Of a stretch of DNA of 64,000 nt, positions 1 to 8,461 are shown one piece after another. Location: positions 744,001 to 808,000 of the forward strand of contig NZ_BPIJ01000001.1 in NCBI RefSeq assembly GCF_026004055.1, read 5' to 3'. The position numbers were made by a program, and so were the translations under genes. The notes under the pieces were generated by a model. The model worked only from the letters and a program-made list of their open reading frames with translations, was not told the origin of the DNA and searched no databases. Origin of the DNA: Meiothermus sp. (GTDB lineage Bacteria; Deinococcota; Deinococci; Deinococcales; Thermaceae). The first letter of the stretch is position 1, and every line of letters begins with the position of its first letter.

Positions 1-1336
1 GGCTACGCTCGAGGTACTCGCTAATCCGCAAGAGCGTTGCCAGGCGTAGCAAGCGCTTGTTGTCGCCCTCCTGCAGCACCGACCGATACACCCCAGGGCG
101 GGGCTCGCCCTTGCGGTGGTAGCGCACCAACAGCCCCAGCAAGACCTGCTCGCGGTGGGTCAGGCCGGGGATGGCCGCGCTCATGATCAGGTATTCGCCG
201 TGCTTGTGGTGGTCGTAGTAGCCCACGCTCATGCCGATGTCGTGCAGTAGGGCAGCCTCGTCCAGAAGCTGCTCCTCGGCCTGGCCGTAGCCGTGCAGGG
301 GAGCCAGTAGGCGAAAGAGCAGTCGGCAGAAGTGGCGCACCCGAGCAGTGTGGCCAAAGTCCTGGGGGTAGCGGGCAAAGAGGTTGCGCACATAAAAACC
401 CCGCACATCGCTCAAAAGGTGAGGGGCCGGCAAAAACTCGCGGTAAAAGGCCCCCTCCCGTACCCCCTGGCCGGAAATCCACAGGCCCTCGAGCCCGGTC
501 TCGCGCAGTACGGTGCGGTAGACCACTCCCCCGGCCACGATCACATCGGCCCGATCGGCCTGGAGGCCCTCGAGCTGCCGCCGCTGCTCGGTGCTGCGCT
601 GGGCCAACATGGCCACCACCTCCTCGAGTGCCTCCCGCGAAAGGTAGTAGCCGTGAACAAGGTCGAGGGGATAGTTTTGGCGCCGCTGGGCCAGTTTGGC
701 CAGGTTTCGCACCGTGCCGCCCATCGCCACCAGGGGCAGGGGGTGTTTGCGCACCTGGGCCAGGACTCCCTTCATCTCTTTGCGCACAAAGCGCTCGAGG
801 TCTTCGATCTCGCCCTTCTTGGGAGGGTTCGAGCGCAGAAACATCTCGGTGAGCCGCACCGCCCCCAGCGGATAGGCCCGGCCCTCGCGGTAGATTCGGC
901 CTTCCATCTGCGAGAGCTGGGCGCTGCCTCCCCCTAAGTCCATCACCCAGGCGTCTTCAAAGTTAAAAGCGTTGGCTACTGCCAAAACCCCAAAGCGAGC
1001 CTCGTCCTCGCCCGAGAGGACTTGTACCTGGAGGCCTAGCTTTCGTACTTCGCGCATAAACTCCGCGCTATTCTCGGCATCCCGGCTAGCACTCGTAGCA
1101 ATCACCCGTAGTTCGTCTAGGTCGGTGGCCTGGGCAAAATCGGCATAGAGCTTTAGGGCGGAGAGGGCCCGCTGCATCGCGCTTTTACTCAGGCGGCCCT
1201 GGGTAGCAAGCCCCTCGCCTAGCCGCACGGTTTCCCGAATTTCGTCTACCAGCCGGAATTGCTTTCCCGGCTCGTAGACATACACCACCAGCCGCGCCGT
1301 TCCCGACCCCAAGTCCACAATGCCCAGCCGTTGCAC
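1..1336 (-). CDS. ppx: Ppx/GppA-family exopolyphosphatase with C-terminal HD domain (3' end cut by window edge)
   Basis: Translating the minus strand gives an uninterrupted frame running off the left edge. It starts with LGIVDLGSGTARLVVY, the phosphate-binding P-loop of the actin-like ASKHA fold of Ppx/GppA enzymes, followed by RVIATSASRDAEN and VMDLGGGSAQL, both typical of the family. Past residue 300 an HD-type segment follows (LLDEAALLHDIGMSVGYYDHHKHGEYLI) with the metal-binding His-Asp pair. The family hydrolyses polyphosphate or pppGpp in the cytoplasm. An in-frame stop lies about 55 nt upstream and no ATG is available, so the GTG at 1334-1336 is the best start, though a slightly longer start at another codon is possible. 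Family assignment is firm; choosing between exopolyphosphatase and pppGpp phosphatase is not possible from sequence. Confidence 0.88.
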   Translation of the reverse strand, partial: MQRLGIVDLGSGTARLVVYVYEPGKQFRLVDEIRETVRLGEGLATQGRLSKSAMQRALSALKLYADFAQATDLDELRVIATSASRDAENSAEFMREVRKLGLQVQVLSGEDEARFGVLAVANAFNFEDAWVMDLGGGSAQLSQMEGRIYREGRAYPLGAVRLTEMFLRSNPPKKGEIEDLERFVRKEMKGVLAQVRKHPLPLVAMGGTVRNLAKLAQRRQNYPLDLVHGYYLSREALEEVVAMLAQRSTEQRRQLEGLQADRADVIVAGGVVYRTVLRETGLEGLWISGQGVREGAFYREFLPAPHLLSDVRGFYVRNLFARYPQDFGHTARVRHFCRLLFRLLAPLHGYGQAEEQLLDEAALLHDIGMSVGYYDHHKHGEYLIMSAAIPGLTHREQVLLGLLVRYHRKGEPRPGVYRSVLQEGDNKRLLRLATLLRISEYLERS

Positions 1337-1396
1337 CGCCCCATCGTAGGGCTTTAGGGCCAGAGGCTCAAGTTCTGTACGTAGCAGACTTGACCG

Positions 1397-2120
1397 TTAT
1401 ACCGCATAGAGCCCCAAGAACCAGTGGGCAGATAGGGGATGGAAAGAGAAAGCCTCCAGGGCCGCCTTCTTCTCTTTCACATCCCTCCCGTGGGACAGCG
1501 CTAAAAACGCCCGCAGCCCCGAAGCACCTGGGCCCCTATCCCTCGCACCTATTACGCATCTTCTTTCAAGAGCACGCCCCACACCCAGAAGGAAGCGTTC
1601 TCAATCTCCCCTCGCCCCACAAACACCACCTCCGTACCCAGACTGGTCAGGGCGTAGCTCACCGACCGCCGTACCTTCCCCGTGGCCTTGCACCACCCCC
1701 CACTCCAGGCGCTCGGCTTGCTTTGCCCAAAAGCCTGCATCGTCTGGGGCAGGTAGGGGAAAGCCCCTCTCCGGTACGTCCACCCCTCCCCGTCCCGCAC
1801 CCGGCTCCACACCGCCTCGGTTTTTATACCGGATTCAAAAAGATACTCTTCAAAACCAAAAACCCAGAGGCTATCTTTTTGAATCCTAGAGCACACCCCT
1901 CCCTGACGGTCGGCGAAAAAAACGTCTCCCTTCCAAGGGGCGGTATCGCCCTCCGCTACGCGGATAACTTCGGTCGGGTTAGTTCGCCACCATTCGGTGA
2001 CGAATTAACCGAATCTGGTATTACAGGCCGCTTATCCGTCGGAAGACCTCCACCGTCCACTCCAGAAGCGAGTCTGATTCAAAGTCCCCAAACCACCGCC
2101 TACCAAGACGACAGCACCCC
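1397..2120 (-). pseudogene. Broken gene of unknown function, split by a repeat and frameshifted
   Basis: Three coding-looking segments lie in the same direction. About 2025-2120 reads WFGDFESDSLLEWTVEVFRR and then meets a stop at the edge of the 196-bp repeat at 1826-2021. Beyond the repeat, 1825-1552 reads KTEAVWSRVRDGEGWTYRRG through to VFVGRGEIENASFWVWG and stops. A third segment in another frame (1551-1397) ends in HPLSAHWFLGLYAV. All three have high GC in third codon positions, like neighbouring genes. I read this as one gene disrupted by repeat insertion plus a frameshift. The product is not recognised, and the segments could also belong to separate small genes. Confidence 0.4.
1826..2021. 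repeat. Dispersed palindromic repeat, family B, copy 1 (196 bp)
   Basis: The element is bounded by ATACCGGATTC and its near-inverse GAATCTGGTAT. Inside, GGATTCAAAAAGATA and TATCTTTTTGAATCC form a perfect 15-bp stem, and a second palindrome (GGTTAGTTCG...CGAATTAACC) sits at the right end. Related copies are at 9829-11134 (interrupted by an IS) and 28310-28435. No coding capacity; it looks like a MITE-type element. Confidence 0.85.
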
Positions 2121-2158
2121 TATCCAAGGAGCAGTGCTGGGGTGCCGGGGTTTGATTT

Positions 2159-3247
2159 TCAGGGGTAAAGCGCTTTCCCAACCGCCTCGTGAATACCGCT
2201 TTTCTTGTCGTTGAGGAAGCCCCCCTGGAAGCCTCTTTGCAGGGCCACAATCTCGGCCAGGGCCGCCATCGCAATCTCCTCCGGGCTCTCCGCCCCGATG
2301 TCCAGGCCAATGGGATTGCGCAGGCGGGCCATCTGCTCCGGACTGGGCACGAAACCCTCGACTCGCAGGGCCTCGAGGATTTTTTCCAGGCGGTTGCGTG
2401 GCCCCAACATCCCCACATACCGGGCAGGCGACTCCAGAGCAAAACGCAGGGCCTGACGGTCTATGTCAAGGTGGTGGTTCATCACGATGACGTGCTGCCG
2501 GGGGGTGAGATCGATCTTCTGAGCGTACTCATCGTGGGCGGCCTGGATGGTCTGGCAGCCCTCGAAGCCCTGCAACAGCTCGGGGCGGGCATCCACCACC
2601 GTCACCCTGAATCCCAGCACCAGCGCCTGGTTGGCCATGGGTTTGGCGTCGTGGCCGGCCCCGAACAAAACCAGCTCGGGAGTGGGGCTGCTCACATCGA
2701 AAAATACCTCGGCCTCCTGCACATAGCGGGTGGTGGGGCGGGAGGTGCCGCCTTGCATCTGCCGGGCGATGCGTACCACCTGCTCGTGGAGTTCGGGGGG
2801 AGAGATCTGCCCCTCCTGGCCCCCACTGGGCTTCAGCCAGACCCTCCCCTCCCCTCCCGCCAAGACCGTTGCCAGCACCGAGGGCTCCGACTCGGCACTC
2901 TCCTGAAGCCAGCGGTGGAGCATGCTTCCGGCCTCTACCGGCTCTACCCAGACCTCCACCGTGCCGCCGCAGCCGGGCCACCAGGTTTTTTCCTCGTTGT
3001 AGTCGAAGATGGTGCGTTCGGCACGGCCCCGGGCCAGAATTTGCATGGCAATTTCGATCATCTCTTGCTCGAGGCAACCCCCCGAGATCATGCAGGCCGA
3101 ACTGCCGTCCTCCCGCACCAGCATCTTGGCCCCTTCGCGCCGATAAGCCGACCCAATCACCCGCACCACGGTTGCGATAGCGGTTTCCTTGCCCTCGGCC
3201 CAGGCGGCCTCGAGGGCGGCCAGCAGCATAGAGGTTTCGTTTGCCAT
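2159..3247 (-). CDS. xdhC: XdhC/CoxI family molybdenum-hydroxylase maturation factor
   Basis: A 362-residue protein matching XdhC/CoxI factors, which bind molybdenum cofactor and help insert the sulfurated form into xanthine dehydrogenase or CO-dehydrogenase-type enzymes. The N-terminal domain carries GSAYRREGAKMLV, MISGGCLEQE and PGCGGTVEVWVEP, including the conserved Cys residues. The C-terminal half is a Rossmann-type domain beginning LVLFGAGHDAKPMANQALVLG and continuing VVDARPE. ATG start at 3247. It is divergent from the coxSLM operon across 429 bp, consistent with a joint role. The exact partner is inferred from position. Confidence 0.9.
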   Translation of the reverse strand: MANETSMLLAALEAAWAEGKETAIATVVRVIGSAYRREGAKMLVREDGSSACMISGGCLEQEMIEIAMQILARGRAERTIFDYNEEKTWWPGCGGTVEVWVEPVEAGSMLHRWLQESAESEPSVLATVLAGGEGRVWLKPSGGQEGQISPPELHEQVVRIARQMQGGTSRPTTRYVQEAEVFFDVSSPTPELVLFGAGHDAKPMANQALVLGFRVTVVDARPELLQGFEGCQTIQAAHDEYAQKIDLTPRQHVIVMNHHLDIDRQALRFALESPARYVGMLGPRNRLEKILEALRVEGFVPSPEQMARLRNPIGLDIGAESPEEIAMAALAEIVALQRGFQGGFLNDKKSGIHEAVGKALYP

Positions 3248-3348
3248 ATGCGATCTCCAGGTTCTAAGCTACACCGACCGGGCCTATCGCTTTCTGTCAA
3301 CAACACACATTTGTAGGTTTTGCAGCCATTCGCAAAACCGCCGGCATC

Positions 3349-3378
3349 TTGTCAGTCTCATGTTGCAGGCTTTATAGT
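3349..3378 (+). promoter_or_regulatory. Promoter for the cox operon
   Basis: TTGTCA at 3349-3354 and TATAGT at 3373-3378, with an 18-nt spacer, form a good sigma-A-type promoter. It would start transcription near 3385, leaving about 290 nt of leader before coxS. Confidence 0.6.
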
Positions 3379-3384
3379 AGACAA

Positions 3385-3676
3385 AGATTTTCCAGTTTCG
3401 GATACGTGCTTTTGCGCACTTAGTTTTACCTAGAATCGTTTCCGATCTCTATGTACACTTGGCGCTATTTTTCTCACTTCTCTACCCTCCAACCCCGGAG
3501 GAAGCGTGGGTTATGCGCTGGAAAACAGCCCGGATGCCAGCCAAATAGTCCGGTTATGTCCCATTTACTGATAGCGGGGCACAGCTTGCCCGGGTTTCAG
3601 GGTGACGAGGGGCCGCCATCTTTTCTGCTTTTCCCGAGCATCCACAATCAGTTCACCCGTTCACCAAGGAGGAAGC
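3385..3676 (+). promoter_or_regulatory. Long structured 5' leader of coxS
   Basis: There is no credible gene in this stretch. Several short hairpins are visible: CCTCC-AACCCC-GGAGG, CCGGA...TCCGG and GGGGCA-CAGC-TTGCCC. Just before the ribosome binding site lie GGGTGACGAGGGGCCGCC and CCCGAGCATCC. Length, structure and position before a molybdoenzyme operon make a cofactor-sensing leader (for example Moco RNA) possible, but I could not match a known riboswitch consensus with certainty. Confidence 0.35.
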
Positions 3677-4171
3677 ATGGCAGAGAAAGCACACATCAAG
3701 GTAGTGGTCAATGGAGTCGAGCATCACAGCGAGGTCGAGCCTCGGCTTTTGTTGGTGCACTATCTGCGCGAAACCCTGGGCCTGACCGGCACCCACGTCG
3801 GCTGTGATACCAGCCAGTGCGGGGCCTGTACGGTGCACGTAGACGGGCAAGCGGTCAAGTCCTGCACCATGTTTGCGGTTCAAGCCGACGGTAGCAGCAT
3901 CACCACCATCGAGGGTCTGGCTGCGAATGGCAAGCTTCACCCGGTGCAGGAGGGCTTCTGGGAGATGCACGGCCTGCAATGCGGCTTCTGCACCCCCGGC
4001 ATGATTATGGCCGCAGTCGACCTTCTGAACAAAAACCCCCGGCCCAGCGAGGCCGAAATCCGGCATGCCCTCGAGGGCAACCTCTGCCGCTGCACCGGAT
4101 ACCACAACATCGTGCGGGCGGTGCAGTACGCCGCCGACAAGATGGCCAAAGTAGGGGCCGCAGACGATTGA
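3677..4171 (+). CDS. coxS: Molybdenum hydroxylase small [2Fe-2S] subunit (CoxS-like)
   Basis: A 164-residue iron-sulfur subunit. The plant-type [2Fe-2S] site is [16 protein letters not shown] and the C-terminal helical [2Fe-2S] site is QCGFCTPGM plus [15 protein letters not shown]. It passes electrons from the molybdenum subunit to the FAD subunit in the cytoplasm. The ATG at 3677 is preceded by AAGGAGG at ideal spacing, so an in-frame upstream extension to 3602 is rejected. It ends 24 nt before coxL. The order S-L-M is that of form II aerobic CO-dehydrogenase-like operons. Confidence 0.95.
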   Translation: MAEKAHIKVVVNGVEHHSEVEPRLLLVHYLRETLGLTGTHVGCDTSQCGACTVHVDGQAVKSCTMFAVQADGSSITTIEGLAANGKLHPVQEGFWEMHGLQCGFCTPGMIMAAVDLLNKNPRPSEAEIRHALEGNLCRCTGYHNIVRAVQYAADKMAKVGAADD

Positions 4172-4195
4172 TCCGGATTTCCAAAGGAGCAAATA

Positions 4196-6565
4196 ATGGC
4201 CGATAAGTTCTTTGGTAAAGCCATGAAGCGGGTCGAAGACCCACGGTTCATCACCGGCACCGGCAACTACACCGACGATATGGTGTTGCCCGGCATGGTG
4301 CACGCCGCCATGGTGCGCTCGCCCTATGCCCACGCCCGCATTAAGGGCATCGATGCCTCGAGGGCCCGCGCCCTTCCCGGCGTGCTGGCCGTGATTACCG
4401 GCCAGGAGATGAAAGATGCCGGCATCAATGGCATCCCCACCGGCTGGCTGCACCCTGGCATTAAGACCCCACCCCACTACGCCATCACCTTCGACAAGGC
4501 TCGGCACGTAGGCGATATTGTGGCAGCGGTAATCGCCGAGACCCGCCAGATCGCCGAGGACGCCGCCCAGCTCGTCGAGGTAGACTACGAGCCCTTGCCG
4601 GCAGTCTCGCTGGGCAGCGACGCGCTCAAACCCGGCGCCCCGGCGGTGCACGACGACGTGCCCGACAATGTCTGCTTCACCTGGAGCATTGGCGACAAGG
4701 CTGCCGTAGACGCGGCTTTTGCGAGCGCTTACAAAACCGTCAAGCTCAACCTGCGCAACAACCGCCTAGTGCCCAACGCCATGGAGCCCCGGGCCAGCCT
4801 GGCCCAGTATCACAAGGCCGGCGACGAGTACACCCTCTGGACCACCAGCCAGAACCCCCACATCCACCGACTCCTGATTGCCGCCTTCATTATGGGCATC
4901 CCCGAGCACAAGCTGCGGGTGATTGCGCCGGATGTGGGCGGGGGCTTCGGCTCCAAAATTTACCAGTACCCCGAGGAGATTATCGTCCTGTACGCTGCCA
5001 AGAAGCTAAACCGGCCGGTTAAGTGGACGGCCCGGCGCTCAGAGAGCTTTGTGACCGACTCGCACGGGCGCGACCACGAGACCGTGGCCGAGATGGCGGT
5101 GGATCAAAACGGCAAGATTACCGCCGTGCGGGTGGACACCATCGCCAACATGGGGGCCTACCTGACCACTTTTGCCCCGGCGGTGCCTACCTATCTGTAC
5201 GGCTGCTTGCTGGCCGGCACCTACACCACCCCCCATATCTACTGCCATGTGACCGCCCCCTTTACCCACACCACGCCGGTAGACGCCTACCGGGGGGCCG
5301 GGCGACCCGAGGCCACCTACCTGCTCGAGCGCTTGGTAGACGTGATGGCCCACGAGCTAGGCATGGATCCGGTGGAGTTCCGCCGCAAGAACCTGATTCC
5401 CCCCGAGGCCTTCCCCTACCAGACCCCGGTGGCGCTGCAGTACGACTCCGGCAACTACGAGGCCAACCTGAACAAGGCCCTCGAGATGGTGGGCTACCAG
5501 GCCCTGCGCCAGCAACAAGCGGAGTGGCGCAAGCAAGGCCGCTACATGGGCATCGGGGTGATTACCTTCATCGAGGCTTGCGGGCTGGCCCCCTCGGCCC
5601 TGGTGGGCAGCCTGGGGGCCCAGGCCGGTCAGTGGGAGAGCGCTTTGGTGCGGGTGATGCCGACCGGCAAGGTGGAGGTCTTTACCGGCACCCACAGTCA
5701 CGGTCAGGGTCACGAGACCGCCTTCGCCCAGGTGGTGGCCGACGAGCTGCAGATTCCGGTGGAGGACGTGGTGCTGGTGCACGGTGACACCGGGCGGATG
5801 CCCTACGGCTGGGGCTCGTATGGCTCGCGCTCGGCCCCCACGGGCCTCTCGGCCATTGTGCTGGCCACCCGCAAGATCATCGACAAAGCCAAGAAGATTG
5901 CCGCGCACCTGCTCGAGGCCAGCCCCGACGACATCGTGCACGAAGACGGCAAGTTCATGGTCAAGGGGGTGCCCGACAAGGCCAAAACCTTCTTCGATAT
6001 CGCCCTAATGGCCCACCTGGCCCACAACTACCCCGCCGACCTCGAGCCTGGGTTAGAGGCCACCCACTTCTACGACCCCAAGAACTTCGTCTTCCCCTTT
6101 GGCACCCATATTGCGGTGGTGGAGGTAGACCCCGACACCGGCAAGGTCAAGCTGCTGCGTTACCTCTCGGTGGACGACTGCGGCCCGGTCATCAACCCGC
6201 TCATTGCCGATGGACAAGTACACGGGGGCATCGCCCAGGGGCTGGGCCAGGCCCTGCTGGAAGAAGCCGTCTACGACAAAGAGGGCCAGATTCTCTCGGG
6301 CAACTTCCTCGAGTACACCCTGCCCCGCGCCGACGACATGGTGCAGATCGAACACGACCACACCGTCACGCCCTGCCCGCACAACCCCCTGGGCATCAAG
6401 GGCATCGGCGAGGCCGGCACCATCGCCTCTACCGCCGCAGTAGCCAACGCGGTGATGGATGCCCTGCGGCCCTTTGGCATCGTGCACCTGGACATGCCTT
6501 ATACCCCGGAAAAGGTCTGGCGGGCCATCCACGGCTCCAAACCGCTGGCTCAAGCTGCCGACTAG
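4196..6565 (+). CDS. coxL: Molybdenum hydroxylase large subunit, form II CoxL type
   Basis: A 789-residue molybdopterin-binding catalytic subunit of the xanthine oxidase family. It starts with [18 protein letters not shown] and carries the form II active-site loop AYRGAGR (residues 364-370), whereas proven CO dehydrogenases (form I) have AYXCSFR. The catalytic Glu lies in KGIGEAG (about residue 739). A GGGFGSK motif lies near residue 250. ATG at 4196 follows AAAGGAG. The fold and cofactor are clear. The substrate is not, because form II enzymes include CO-dehydrogenase-like proteins that act on other carbonyl or N-heterocyclic compounds. Confidence 0.93.
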   Translation: MADKFFGKAMKRVEDPRFITGTGNYTDDMVLPGMVHAAMVRSPYAHARIKGIDASRARALPGVLAVITGQEMKDAGINGIPTGWLHPGIKTPPHYAITFDKARHVGDIVAAVIAETRQIAEDAAQLVEVDYEPLPAVSLGSDALKPGAPAVHDDVPDNVCFTWSIGDKAAVDAAFASAYKTVKLNLRNNRLVPNAMEPRASLAQYHKAGDEYTLWTTSQNPHIHRLLIAAFIMGIPEHKLRVIAPDVGGGFGSKIYQYPEEIIVLYAAKKLNRPVKWTARRSESFVTDSHGRDHETVAEMAVDQNGKITAVRVDTIANMGAYLTTFAPAVPTYLYGCLLAGTYTTPHIYCHVTAPFTHTTPVDAYRGAGRPEATYLLERLVDVMAHELGMDPVEFRRKNLIPPEAFPYQTPVALQYDSGNYEANLNKALEMVGYQALRQQQAEWRKQGRYMGIGVITFIEACGLAPSALVGSLGAQAGQWESALVRVMPTGKVEVFTGTHSHGQGHETAFAQVVADELQIPVEDVVLVHGDTGRMPYGWGSYGSRSAPTGLSAIVLATRKIIDKAKKIAAHLLEASPDDIVHEDGKFMVKGVPDKAKTFFDIALMAHLAHNYPADLEPGLEATHFYDPKNFVFPFGTHIAVVEVDPDTGKVKLLRYLSVDDCGPVINPLIADGQVHGGIAQGLGQALLEEAVYDKEGQILSGNFLEYTLPRADDMVQIEHDHTVTPCPHNPLGIKGIGEAGTIASTAAVANAVMDALRPFGIVHLDMPYTPEKVWRAIHGSKPLAQAAD

Positions 6566-6570
6566 GAGGT

Positions 6571-6602
6571 GGAGGTAGGCGGTTCATTTCCTTCCTACCT
6601 CC
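6571..6602 (+). promoter_or_regulatory. Perfect inverted repeat between coxL and coxM
   Basis: GGAGGTAGG (6571-6579) pairs perfectly with CCTACCTCC (6594-6602) across a 14-nt loop. It has no following T run, so it is more likely an RNA stability or processing hairpin than a terminator. Confidence 0.5.
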
Positions 6603-6631
6603 CCCCTATCCCCTTATCCCGGAGGGACTGA

Positions 6632-7489
6632 ATGTACACATCCGAGTTTGCCTACAAAAAAGCCACCAGCATCGCCGAGGCCATAAGCCTGCTCCAACAA
6701 CACCCCGACGCTAAGCTCTTGGCCGGCGGCCACAGCCTGATTCCCACCATGAAGCTGCGGCTGGCCGCTCCGTCGGCCCTGATTGACATCTCCAAGGTGG
6801 CCGAGCTGCGCGGGGTTCGCAAGGAAGGTAATACCCTGGTGATCGGCGCCATGACCACCTACCATGAACTCGAAACCTCCGATTTGCTCAGGCAGTACTG
6901 TCCCCTAATTCCGCAAGCAGTTCAGCACATCGGCGACCCCATGGTACGCGCCAAGGGCACCATCGGCGGCTCGCTGGCCCACGCCGACCCCGCCGCCGAC
7001 CTGCCTGCTTCGATGCTGGCCCTGGACGCTAAAATCAAAATCCAGGGACCAGGAGGAACCAGGGTAGTGGATATTGACCACTTCTTCACCGGGATGTTCT
7101 CTACTGCCATAGGAGATGGCGAAATCCTGACGGAAGTCCACATTCCCATCGGGGGCTCGGCCCACGCACCTGCGCCGGCTCGACGCATGGCCTACGCCAA
7201 GTTTCCTCACCCGGCCAGCCGCTATGCGGTAGTGGGGGTGGCGGTGGTGGTGGACGGCAACAACGTGCGGGCGGCCGTGACGGGCGCGGGTGAGCACGCT
7301 ATGCGCCTGACCAAGCTCGAGCAAGCCCTCTCCGGTAAACCCCTCACGGCAGAAAACATCACAGCAGCCTGCCAGGGGCTGCTGCCCCCGGACAACCTGA
7401 ATCACGACCTGGTGGCCTCCAAGGAATACCGCGCCCATCTGGTGGACGTGATGGCCAAGCGGGCCTTAATGCAGGCGGCTGGATTGTAG
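6632..7489 (+). CDS. coxM: Molybdenum hydroxylase medium FAD subunit (CoxM-like)
   Basis: A 285-residue FAD-binding subunit. It has the family's two FAD motifs, AGGHSLIP (near residue 32) and TIGGSLAHADPAADLP (near residue 110), and the C-terminal CO-dehydrogenase flavoprotein domain. It receives electrons from the iron-sulfur subunit and passes them to an acceptor. The ATG at 6632 is preceded by CGGAGGG. It is the third gene of the S-L-M operon. Confidence 0.94.
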   Translation: MYTSEFAYKKATSIAEAISLLQQHPDAKLLAGGHSLIPTMKLRLAAPSALIDISKVAELRGVRKEGNTLVIGAMTTYHELETSDLLRQYCPLIPQAVQHIGDPMVRAKGTIGGSLAHADPAADLPASMLALDAKIKIQGPGGTRVVDIDHFFTGMFSTAIGDGEILTEVHIPIGGSAHAPAPARRMAYAKFPHPASRYAVVGVAVVVDGNNVRAAVTGAGEHAMRLTKLEQALSGKPLTAENITAACQGLLPPDNLNHDLVASKEYRAHLVDVMAKRALMQAAGL

Positions 7490-7511
7490 CTGTCGTTCAA
7501 AAAGGTTAATT

Positions 7512-7541
7512 GTGAGGGGCTGAGGCAATTAGGCCCCTCAC
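7512..7541 (+). terminator. Weak terminator or attenuator hairpin between coxM and coxD
   Basis: GTGAGGGGC (7512-7520) pairs perfectly with GCCCCTCAC (7533-7541), followed by only three T. It lies between the structural subunits and the accessory genes and could lower their expression. Confidence 0.45.
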
Positions 7542-7555
7542 TTTCGTGAAATGAT

Positions 7556-8461
7556 ATGAATATGTTTCCCACATCCGTCGAGGAGACTCAAAAAGCCCTC
7601 GAGGCCCACCACTACATCGCCGACAAGGGTCTTTCGGTGGCGGTATTTCTGGCCCTCAAGCTCCGCCGCCCCCTCCTGCTCGAAGGGGAGCCGGGGGTGG
7701 GCAAGACCGAGATCGTGAAGGTGCTGGCCCAGATGCTCGGCACCCGCCTGATCCGCTTGCAGTGCTACGAAGGCCTGGACATTAGCAGTGCGGTCTACGA
7801 GTGGGACTACGCCCGCCAGATGATGCAGATCAGGCTGCTGGAAGCCACCGGCGAGCGCGACCAGGACAAAGTGCGGCACGAGGTTTTTAGCCTCGAGTTT
7901 CTGCTCAAGCGACCCTTGTTGCAAGCCCTACAAAGCCAGGACGGCCAGGCCCCGGTGCTCCTGATTGACGAACTCGACCGGGCCGACGAGGAGTTCGAGG
8001 CGTTTTTGCTCGAGTTCCTTTCCGACTGGCAGATTACCGTGCCCGAGGTGGGCACCCTCAAAGCCGAGCAGCCGCCGGTGGTGGTGATTACCTCCAACCG
8101 CACCCGCGAGATTCACGACGCCCTGAAGCGCCGCTGCATGTACTACTGGATCGACTACCCCAGCTTCGACAAGGAGTACAGAATCGTGCGGGAGAAAGTG
8201 CCGGGTGTGCCGGAGAAGCTGGCCCAGCAAGCGGTGGCTTTTGTGCAGGAGCTGCGCAAACAAGACCTCTACAAAGCCCCCGGCGTGGCCGAGACCCTGG
8301 ACTGGGCCTCTTCGCTCCTGGCCCTGGGCCAGACTGAGCTTTCTGGCGAGGTTGTCGAGGAAACCCTGGGGGTGCTGCTCAAGTACCAAGACGATGTGGT
8401 CAAGGCCAAAAACCAGGCCCGCGACCTACTTGCGCGGGCCCAGATGTTCCCCGCCCTATGA
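7556..8461 (+). CDS. coxD: MoxR-type AAA+ ATPase (CoxD-like)
   Basis: A 301-residue AAA+ ATPase. Walker A is GEPGVGKT (about residue 46), Walker B is LLIDELDRAD, and a sensor-1 region VVVITSNRTREIHDALKRR follows. MoxR proteins of this type act with VWA-domain partners; CoxD is needed to mature the active site of CO dehydrogenase. The stop overlaps the start of the next gene by 4 nt (ATGA), so the pair is translationally coupled. The role in maturing CoxSLM is inferred from family and position. Confidence 0.9.
   Translation: MNMFPTSVEETQKALEAHHYIADKGLSVAVFLALKLRRPLLLEGEPGVGKTEIVKVLAQMLGTRLIRLQCYEGLDISSAVYEWDYARQMMQIRLLEATGERDQDKVRHEVFSLEFLLKRPLLQALQSQDGQAPVLLIDELDRADEEFEAFLLEFLSDWQITVPEVGTLKAEQPPVVVITSNRTREIHDALKRRCMYYWIDYPSFDKEYRIVREKVPGVPEKLAQQAVAFVQELRKQDLYKAPGVAETLDWASSLLALGQTELSGEVVEETLGVLLKYQDDVVKAKNQARDLLARAQMFPAL

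Noticed and set aside
332-937. Long open frames on the plus strand across the Ppx gene
   Set aside because: They are antisense shadows of a GC-rich gene; the minus-strand frame gives clear Ppx/GppA motifs.
2189-3316. 375-codon plus-strand frame over xdhC
   Set aside because: Antisense to well-supported XdhC motifs and resembles no known protein.
4196-6565. Genuine form I CO dehydrogenase
   Set aside because: The active-site loop is AYRGAGR, not AYXCSFR.
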